Below are positions 60,401 to 64,000 of a stretch of DNA of 64,000 nt, piece after piece (position 1 is the first letter of the stretch; the number at the start of each line of letters is the position of its first letter). Where the stretch lies: contig OZ022499.1 in NCBI GenBank assembly GCA_963989385.1, forward strand, positions 33,162,993 to 33,226,992, read 5' to 3'. Both the position numbers and the translations under genes were made by a program. Below the pieces are notes generated by a model. The model ran no database searches and was not told the DNA's origin. It saw only the letters and a list, made by a program, of their open reading frames with translations. This stretch comes from Ctena decussata (lineage: Eukaryota; Mollusca; Bivalvia; Lucinida; Lucinidae).

Positions 60401-62538
60401 TCTGGGCAAGCAGTTTGGATCCAGATCAGGCCCCACAAACGTGGGGCATGATCTCAGATCAAAACTGCTTGTTGCCTAGACATCATTTCTACAAGAGTTA
60501 GTTAGATCAATATTGTCAAAATATTCTTGATTTTTTATGCAGACGACAATTTCAGCAGACGACAAAAAATACCAAGAATGCAATTGGTTAAGATGCCAAT
60601 GGAACTTGTGTGCCAAATTTCTTACCCACGAATCTGATTACTGTTTATGCAAAATTGATCACATGAGTGAGCACCGGTCAGTGTTTGTTGCCACCAACCC
60701 ACCAACAACCACTGCATTCATCAGTTTCAGTGGTTACATCATTTTTGTCAATCAAGTGAATTAAAAATCTAATGTATCAGAGAACAAGACCAGAGCCATT
60801 TGCTTGTAACACTTGAATAATGAAACAAGAATTAAAATAATAACTTGAATTTGCAACATTGTACATCCAGATGAGGGGGCTCATCATGAGCCACCTCATC
60901 TGGATCTACACTGTTTATGCTGTAGTCTTGGAATTCTCAATCTGATGTAGCTTGGCTAAAATATTTTTTTTATTATTTTCAGCAATTTTGTCGTCTGCTT
61001 TTTTCGGGCTTTGTAAGGGTTAAAAAAAATTTCATTACAGATCAAGACTGAGCCAGACTCTAAGAACCAGTCAGTGGGTATTCCCACCAATCCACCACCA
61101 ACCAGCCAGAATTCAGACTCTGATAATTCAGACTATTCTTTTGATGAATTTGCTCTTTCCCAAGAATATCAGCGCGAGACTGGTGAAGGTTTAGCATCTC
61201 TTAACAAGTAAGTAAAAACATTTTCTGATGCTTCCAATTCGGAGAAGGCTATTGTTTCTATCAGCTGAAAAGCAAACAGTCAGATAACCCTTATCAGACT
61301 GCTCCTCAGCTGGGTCTACATTGTCTTACAATTGTGACTACAGAGTTAATGTTTTGCTTAGAATATTTGTACTGTTATGGACGGAATGGTGACTTTTGAT
61401 TTTACATCCTTTTCAACAGTATTTCAGTCATATCAGGATGATGAGATGGTGATAATGAAAGGCAAAGTGCAATGGCATCCTGTTTATGGTTGGAAAGATT
61501 ACCGCCTCTAGCGGGGCTCTAACCCGGGACCTCTAGATCGGTAGCCAGCGCTTATCCCACTGAGCTAACGGGGGCCCCTTTGTTCTGTTCAGTGCATGAT
61601 ATTTCATAGTAAAGTAAGGAGATAAATGACTCAAAAGAACTCAGCGGAATGTGACATCTTGCCTGTCAGCTCATTGTCACAAAACCGGTCAAAACGCAAA
61701 ACCAACAAACACAAAATTCAACAAAAGTTAACTCTTAAAGCGCCAAAAATTAAAATTGTTGAATTGGCAAACAGTGTACATCCAGATGAGGTGGCTCATA
61801 ATGAGCCACCTCATCTGAATCTGCACTGTTTGCCCTCTAATGTTCGAATTCTCAATATGATATCGCTTGGACGAAACATTTTTTGAAATTCTGCAGACGT
61901 AAATTTTGTCCTTTGCTTTTTGGCGCATTAAGGGTTAAGACTGTTTATGCAAATGACACCGGAAAAGTAATCTCTCTGTGACTTCTGCAAGTCGCAGGCA
62001 ATACAAAACTGTCATTTTGGAATGTAAACTGTCTGGTTTAGGGTCAGAAATTTTCTTCTACAGTGTCACATTAGCAGAGCAATAAAACACAGCTTTGGAC
62101 CACAAAATGACAATTTTAACATACATGTAGTTATCCCCACTATTAGGCACATTTTCACATTTTCCCTTTTCCAAGTATAATACTTCAAAAGCAAAGGCTT
62201 TCAGGAATGTAAAACCAGCCAAGGAGAATTGATGACTGATAATGACATTGGGTCTCCAACATTATATTTAAGACATAATTTTTTCTTACCATCAATTATC
62301 GTCAATTATCACTGCTTAATACATGATATTGATAGAAAATTATCATTCGTATTTTTTTTTCTTATGCAGATTGTGACTTTCTTTCTGATTATATAGCTAG
62401 CCAGCGCCAATACTGGGTCAGCTAATCTTATGAATACTGTGTACTTTATATTTTCAGTTCTTTTGATGTCACTACCTCCACACCATCCAGACTTCTTAAC
62501 AATGGTTCAGTACAAGAGGATTTGTCTGAGATTTCAAG
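42287..62538 (+). CDS. PHD-finger protein gene, spliced, 3' end not resolved
   Basis: Exons 42287-42401, 55998-56098, 61041-61207 and 62458-62538 join with phases 1, 0, 2 and 2 (154 codons plus two bases). Residues 9-66 form a complete C4HC3 zinc finger: C9-x2-C12, C25-x2-C28, H33-x2-C36, C63-x2-C66, with the PHD-typical W61 two residues before C63 and CKLWQH. PHD fingers usually read histone H3 tail modification state in the nucleus. A Ser/Asp/Asn-rich, probably disordered region with IKTEPDS (psi-K-x-E sumoylation-type motif, residues 73-79) follows. The gene name is not recognised. No exon in 62.54-64 kb continues the frame convincingly. It starts 2.7 kb from, and divergent to, the presumed RCC1-gene start. 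Confidence 0.85.
42443..42516 (+). repeat. 35-bp-stem hairpin in the PHD gene first intron
   Basis: The arm 42443-42477 (AAGTGCAGGCAGTGAAGATT ...) pairs with 42482-42516 around a 4-base loop with about four mismatches. The motif CAGATCAGRCTGCAT is related to the inner palindrome of family P. It starts 41 bp after the donor of exon 1. Confidence 0.8.
42661..42742. mobile_element. Short MITE related to the one at 33.77 kb
   Basis: TGTGTTTAAGTATTGGGACA at the left and TGTCCAAATATTTCAGCACA at the right are inverted ends. 82 bp. Confidence 0.6.
42930..43208 (-). mobile_element. tRNA-derived SINE (family 1), full-length, 279 bp
   Basis: Nearly identical to 2138-2416 with an intact B box (GGTTCGAATCC), A box (TAGCGCAATCGGTAGGGCA) and (CCAA)n tail. 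Flanked by CCCTATTCAG (42920-42929) and CCCAATTCAG (43209-43218). The best-preserved copy. Confidence 0.92.
44296..44330. repeat. (GCCGAC/GCCGCC)n simple repeat
   Basis: CGCCGACGCCGCCGCCGCTG CCGACGCCG, followed by a CTAGC-rich end (CAGGCTAGCTAAAA). It probably marks the end of another tandem-type element. Confidence 0.75.
45436..46310 (+). repeat. Tandem-repeat element, ~150-170 bp unit, five or so copies
   Basis: The start is the hairpin CCCCCGCCATGAAATGGCGG. Units share CCTGCATGGTGGGAT, GGCAYAAATGATCATC, ATGTTGCTAGCTCA and AAGGTCAAGGTCACA at about 45.65, 45.82 (weak), 45.98, 46.12 and 46.29 kb. It lies inside the inverted-repeat element 43744-46665. Confidence 0.75.
46917..49085 (+). repeat. 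Tandem-repeat element (~180 bp units) split by the foldback element
   Basis: The start resembles ATACGACCATCATGAGACGA with a (GTCT)n tract. Units share TTTTGATGGAATTATGCCCC TTT, CATCAGNNNATGTGCAGAGA and ATCTCNTAAACNNTTNAAAG. It is interrupted between 47100 and 48035 by a separate element. Confidence 0.7.
47101..48034. mobile_element. Foldback element with ~95 bp TIRs and 9-bp target duplication (MULE-like)
   Basis: TTAAAAGTA is repeated exactly at 47092-47100 and 48035-48043. The ends (about 47104-47195 and 47942-48031) are inverted repeats. Each consists of alternating CTAGTGACAACCGGTTGTCA palindromes and CCTCACAGGCT spacers. 934 bp, AT-rich interior without transposase. Nine-base duplications and long TIRs point to Mutator-like elements; the assignment is inference. 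Confidence 0.85.
49515..49560. repeat. C-rich and (CA)n simple repeat
   Basis: CACCCCCCACCCCCAACCCC followed by (AC)n. Confidence 0.7.
49842..50150 (+). repeat. Two-copy tandem repeat, period 151 bp
   Basis: AATGGCCATTCAAGAACATT TGTATTTGAATTCTTCTAGAAC begins at 49842 and 49993. Each copy ends AACTGTCCCTGAATATAAAT. Confidence 0.85.
50310..50502 (+). repeat. Left part of a ~105-125 bp repeat family (decayed ERE-bearing unit)
   Basis: CTGATGTTTGGCCTCAAAAT AAAAGTATG ... GATTTTGCCTTATATCTTGA A and a second unit ending GTCCAGTGATTTTCCCTTGT. Other units are at 53.83-53.95 and 55.13-55.45 kb; in those, the part corresponding to TATGTTACAATG reads AGGTCACAGTGACCT. Confidence 0.75.
51243..52200 (-). 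pseudogene. LINE reverse transcriptase, C-terminal half, one frameshift
   Basis: An open frame of 238 codons (51243-51959) carries ETTKYLGMTITNDLKRNTHI and EKVQKRAARFVMGNDTYGTG and a YKSSFFPQTVRDGNSLED tail typical of LINE enzymes after the catalytic core. Upstream, in another frame, SVPQGFVLGPLLF and LRLFADDC (catalytic box) are still legible at 52050-52170. The frame shifts just after FADDC (about 52045). 5'-truncated. Confidence 0.85.
52455..52515 (+). pseudogene. Short reverse-transcriptase relic
   Basis: The frame reads VGVHQGSVLGSIPFLF and stops. The H-Q-G-S-x-L-x-x-x-F box belongs to RTE-type enzymes. Nothing more of the domain is legible. Confidence 0.5.
52860..52925. repeat. (AC)n and A-rich simple repeat
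   Basis: AAAAAACACACACACACACA followed by AAAAAG and AAAAAAAC tracts. Confidence 0.8.
53830..53950 (+). repeat. Repeat unit with a perfect oestrogen-response-type palindrome
   Basis: CTATCTGATGTTTGGACATT ATAGCTTGGGATAATGCG is followed by AAAATAAAAGT and AGGTCACAGTGACCT (53911-53925), then ATATTTCATT. The palindrome is the textbook AGGTCAnnnTGACCT site of steroid-receptor-type nuclear receptors. Confidence 0.8.
54090..55120 (+). repeat. Tandem-repeat element rich in AGGTCAAGGTCA
   Basis: Two long units (~355 bp; CCATGAAAGCTTGTGTTCTAG at 54415 and a near copy at 54770) with AAAGGTCAAGGTCAACCC at 54465 and 54826. They also share GTGACC(T/A)AGACCA and a TGAAATYTGRTTACAACTG CCAGTGG-like block. 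The end is a short GATGGATGACGACAGAG tract and a CAGATGAGATATAAAA end. Confidence 0.75.
55121..55445 (+). repeat. Three ERE-bearing repeat units
   Basis: AAAAGTAGGTCACAGTGACC at 55131, GGTGGTCAGTGACCTATATT at 55259 (decayed) and AAAAGTAGGTCACAGTGACC again at 55386. Each is followed by TTTCATGGT and GCCTTATA-like words. Perfect palindromes are at 55137-55151 and 55392-55406. Confidence 0.8.
55998..56098 (+). CDS. Exon 2 of the PHD gene: last two zinc ligands
   Basis: 101 nt, phase 1 in and phase 0 out, acceptor TTGATTACCAG and donor GTCAGT. With the last base of exon 1 it encodes DVDASFYREFYLCTILGEKP and RQWMCNYCSKNISQ. W-M-C-x2-C is the closing motif of a PHD finger. The match of phase and motif over a 13.6 kb intron is the main support for the gene. 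Confidence 0.9.
56204..56393. mobile_element. piggyBac-like MITE (family T)
   Basis: Central hairpin CCAGATGAGGTGGCTCATCT / complement and TTTGGCACTTCAAGGG next to TTAA (56394-56397). The left end has decayed. Confidence 0.75.
56640..56819 (-). mobile_element. piggyBac-like MITE (family T), reversed, right hairpin arm lost
   Basis: Flanked by TTAA (56636-56639 and 56820-56823). CTCTTCGAGCGCCAAAAGCA GACGAC at the left and ATCACTGGCGCTT at the right. The last TTAA serves as part of the target of the Harbinger-like element that follows. Confidence 0.8.
57030..58035. repeat. Degenerate minisatellite of ~57 bp rich in AGCGCT
   Basis: Phrases such as GAAGTAGCGCTANTTCCGCT, GGTGTCTTCTGAA and CGCTGCGC alternate, most regularly in 57620-57890, with outliers at about 57040 and 57430-57570. 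A (AAG)n tract sits at 57916-57934. The array is inside the Harbinger-like element. Confidence 0.7.
58500..59105 (+). repeat. Tandem-repeat element, ~175 bp unit, three copies
   Basis: CATGCACATTNTCATTATG-like words at 58617, 58801 and 58972, each followed by GATCCACTGAAAACNGTGGG AGAA-like words. The end is ACGGACGAACGGACAGACAG ACAGGGG. Same design as the arrays at 2.4 and 23.7 kb. Confidence 0.75.
59124..59300. repeat. 91-bp tandem duplication with G-rich tract
   Basis: GACTATGGTCATGGTGTGAG TGTGTGTGGGTGGGGG ... AAGTAAGACTAAGCACAA occurs twice (from about 59124 and 59215). The G run is longer in the second copy. Confidence 0.85.
59661..59849. mobile_element. Palindromic MITE (family P), with deletion in the left arm
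   Basis: TGAGCCGTGACATGACAAAA CCAACAAAG at the left and GTCATGTCGCGGCTCA at the right, inner palindrome CTGATCAGACTGGGCGGATG. About 50 bp shorter than the 22115 copy. Inside the Harbinger-like element. Confidence 0.8.
60155..60364. mobile_element. Hairpin MITE (family H)
   Basis: GTGTATAGGTACACTTGTAT GTTTTTCAACC at the left and TTCCATTCACCTTAA at the right. The central hairpin is partly lost. It ends at the TTAA used by the next element. Confidence 0.65.
60369..60587. mobile_element. Second type of TTAA-flanked MITE
   Basis: TTAA at 60365-60368 and 60588-60591. Ends CCCATTCCATTC and (reversed) CCAATTGCATTC. The interior has a hairpin of AAGCAGTTTGGATCCAGATC AGGCCCCAC against its complement and, like family T, GCAGACGAC near the right end. 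Probably a relative of family T. Confidence 0.75.
60838..61019. mobile_element. piggyBac-like MITE (family T), ending 17 bp before an exon acceptor
   Basis: Hairpin GATGAGGGGGCTCATCATGA and complement, TTGTCGTCTGCTTTTTTCGG, then TTAA (61020-61023). The acceptor of PHD exon 3 (ATTACAG) ends at 61040, so the pyrimidine tract and branch point of this intron must lie largely inside the element. Confidence 0.8.
61041..61207 (+). CDS. Exon 3 of the PHD gene: linker with IKTEP motif
   Basis: 167 nt, phase 0 in and phase 2 out, acceptor TTCATTACAG and donor GTAAGT. It encodes IKTEPDSKNQSVGIPTNPPP then TSQNSDSDNSDYSFDEFALS. Polar, low complexity, likely disordered. IKTE fits psi-K-x-E for SUMO attachment. 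Confidence 0.88.
61377..61578 (-). mobile_element. tRNA-derived SINE (family 2)
   Basis: On the minus strand: GTTAGCTCAGTGGGATAAGC A box, GGTTAGAGCC B box, body with CATCATCCTGATATGACTGA. Flanked by TTTGTACTGTT (61366-61376) and TTTGTTCTGTT (61579-61589). Confidence 0.82.
61732..61934. mobile_element. piggyBac-like MITE (family T), intact
   Basis: TTAA at 61728-61731 and 61935-61938, ends CTCTTAAAGCGCCAAAAATT and TTTTTGGCGCATTAAGGG, perfect central hairpin of about 24 bp per arm. Confidence 0.88.
62458..62538 (+). CDS. Exon 4 of the PHD gene
   Basis: 81 nt, phase 2 at both ends, acceptor ATATTTTCAG and donor GTAGTC. It encodes SFDVTTSTPSRLLNNGSVQE and DLSEIS. Ser/Thr/Asn-rich like exon 3. 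The donor is acceptable but not strong. The next exon was not found with certainty. Confidence 0.75.
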
Positions 62539-62584
62539 GTAGTCTTCAGTTCACAAATCAGAACTCTTCGTTTTCAATGAGTAC

Positions 62585-62815
62585 ACAATTTCAGGAAAAG
62601 CAACTCTGTAGTTTTCATGTTTGCCCCTCTGCTCATTGTGGGTCAACTCTGAAGGGCAAGAATTTGCTCCCCAAGGAGCAAATTCTTTCCCTTGAGAGTA
62701 GACCCTTTTAAAGTTATGTTTTTATAGGAATTAAGCAAACAGGAAGACACAAAGTTGCTTCCCTTTGAAAAAAATGACAGACAAACAAGGAGGTCTACTC
62801 AAACACCATAAACCC
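62585..62815. mobile_element. Hairpin MITE (family H), well preserved
   Basis: Core GGGCAAGAATTTGCTCCCCA AGG and complement at 62656-62700, AAGTTGCTTCCCTTTGAAAA and CTCAAACACCATAAA at the end. Confidence 0.8.
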
Positions 62816-62845
62816 TGTTTTCCTCTTCAGATCTGAACATATTCT

Positions 62846-63240
62846 ATTCTATCCCATAACCTTACTAGGTCGTTGGGGCACCACAGCTGACTTCAAAACA
62901 ATCCCTTTCTACCTTGTCCTGCCTTCAGCTGCCCTAGTTGAGCTGGCAAAATCCATTCCAGTCCACTCCTTGATATTGTCTTCCCACCTCTTCTTCTGTC
63001 TACCTCTTCTTCTTTTTCCTTTCACTGTGCCCTGAAGAATTGTCTTTGCCAGACCAGAAGACCTTGAGACGTGACCAAACTACCTTAGCTTCCGTTTCTT
63101 GACCAGCGTCAGGAGTTCATCATATTCTCCAATGGCTGCTTGGATCTTCCTGCGAACCTCCTCATTGGTTATATGGTCCTTGTACGAAATGTTCAGTAAC
63201 CTTCAGTAGCATCTCATCTCAAAGGCCTGCATATCTAAGA
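62846..63240 (-). pseudogene. C-terminal tail of an RTE-like LINE reverse transcriptase with three stops
   Basis: On the minus strand one frame reads MQAFEMRCY, stop, RLLNISYKDHITNEEVRRKI, later KKRKLR, stop, FGHVSRSSGLAKTIL, then GRQKKRWEDNIKEWTGMDF and AAEGRTR, stop, KG. This is the standard end of LINE proteins with a K-x-R-W-x-G-H-V signature. Each stop replaces one codon without shifting the frame. Only the last ~120 codons are present. Confidence 0.85.
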
Positions 63241-63350
63241 TGTTAATTATTAACCTCTGGCCACAAAATATTATACTTTGGTTCCCTCCTGATAATATTT
63301 TGTAGCCCCAATATATCTTATCATAAGATAGAGGCCGAAAAGTAAAATAA

Positions 63351-63537
63351 CCCTTAAAGCGCCAAAAATTAAAATTGTTGAATTTGCAAACAGTGTAGAT
63401 CCAGATGAGGTGGCTCATAATAAGCCACCTCATCTGAATCTACACTGTTTGCCCTCTAGTGTTCGAATTCTAAATATGATATCGCTTGAAATTCTGCAGA
63501 CGTAAATTTTGTCGTTTGCTTTTTGGCGCATTAAGGG
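63351..63537. mobile_element. piggyBac-like MITE (family T), ATAA-flanked
   Basis: CCCTTAAAGCGCCAAAAATT and GGCGCATTAAGGG ends, perfect hairpin centre. The flanking four bases are ATAA on both sides instead of TTAA. About 18 bp were lost right of the hairpin. Confidence 0.85.
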
Positions 63538-63909
63538 ATAAAAAAACATATTATCTTGAGAGAATGAAATATCTAGATAATATCTTGAGGGATAATATCT
63601 CTTTATAATATCTTGCTCCCACAAGATAAAATGAAAATCATGGTTGATCCTTTCAACAAACAGATCTAAGCAATGAGAAGATGCAGATGGGCATAGAGAA
63701 GACTCAGACAAATGCCAATACATGCAGCCTGACCGGGGCCCTCCCTGGCATATTAACAAACTAAGAATTCTGAGGGTTGTTTTCATCTCATTAGTAACCA
63801 TGGCTCCCAAACCCAATAAATAGTGAGGACTTTGCGTTTGCATCCATTACAGATCTGCTAAAATCCCTTCACTGTAGAAACAAAGTTAAAGTCATCAAGC
63901 ATTTTTTTC

Positions 63910-64000
63910 TTTGTTGTGTTATTGTTTAACGTCCATGGTAAACAGCTACGGTCATGTCCGGAAGGTCAGTTGCCCTACCCACGGCACACTATTCCTGGGC
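63910..64000 (-). mobile_element. SINE family 1, cut by the window end
   Basis: (CAA)-like tail and then the family body (TTAACGTCCATGGTAAACAG, GGTCATGTCC, CACACTATTCCTGGGC). The tRNA-like head would lie beyond position 64000. Confidence 0.85.

Noticed and set aside
63661..63680. Exon 5 of the PHD gene starting after AACAAACAG
   Set aside because: In the required phase it stops after four codons (RSKQ).
63854..63882. Terminal exon of the PHD gene after CATCCATTACAG
   Set aside because: In phase it gives only RSAKIPSL and a stop. A different frame (LLKSLHCRNKVKVIK) looks more protein-like but needs another exon. Too weak to list.

Overview
The window is animal nuclear DNA, most probably from a bivalve mollusc. 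It has multi-exon genes with GT-AG introns and is about 60% or more mobile-element and tandem-repeat sequence. Several repeat styles point to bivalves: roughly 145-180 bp tandem units ending in (GGAC)n-like tracts, tRNA-headed SINEs with short tandem tails, and hairpin MITEs. The species call is inference. There is no bacterial-style operon, CRISPR array, rRNA or functional tRNA gene.

Two protein genes can be reconstructed by joining exons whose splice sites and reading phases agree. (1) On the minus strand, a gene runs from about 39.56 kb (possible first exon) or 33.12 kb leftward to 6.33 kb and leaves the window at its 3' side. Twenty consecutive phase-compatible exons give about 1,016 codons. 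They encode an N-terminal region that looks like a beta-propeller, a long helical middle, and a C-terminal run of RCC1 repeats. I cannot name the orthologue. One of its introns appears to use a GC-AG splice pair. (2) On the plus strand, starting divergently at 42.29 kb, a gene has four phase-compatible exons (42.29, 56.00, 61.04 and 62.46 kb). They encode a complete C4HC3 PHD zinc finger whose ligands are split by a 13.6 kb intron, followed by a Ser/Asp-rich linker with a sumoylation-type motif. It continues beyond the window or into an exon I cannot fix.

Layout: 0-6.3 kb, a retrotransposon tail, a SINE and a 16-copy ~145 bp tandem array. 6.5-14.4 kb, one intron holding two TIR elements and a non-LTR retrotransposon (reverse transcriptase ORF of 646 codons, YADD box), which is nested in a hairpin MITE and carries a pogo/Tigger-like MITE in its 3' UTR. 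14.4-33.1 kb, compact exons with introns full of MITEs, two SINE families, and a ~2 kb TIR-bounded tandem-repeat element nested in a palindromic MITE. 33.1-39.5 kb, first intron(s) with a SINE that shares its 3' end with the LINE at 10.6-13.7 kb, a foldback element with tRNA-like arms, and a decayed reverse transcriptase. 39.6-42.1 kb, the divergent intergenic region. 42.4-56.0 kb, the giant PHD-gene intron with nested inverted-repeat elements, a foldback element with 9-bp target duplication, and repeats carrying perfect nuclear-receptor palindromes. 56.1-64 kb, a 3.26 kb Harbinger-like element, an AGCGCT-rich minisatellite, more MITEs, SINEs and a reverse transcriptase tail.

The genes do not form an operon. 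The shared theme is two divergent genes swollen by repeated rounds of nested insertion, many of which can be ordered in time from the sequence alone.
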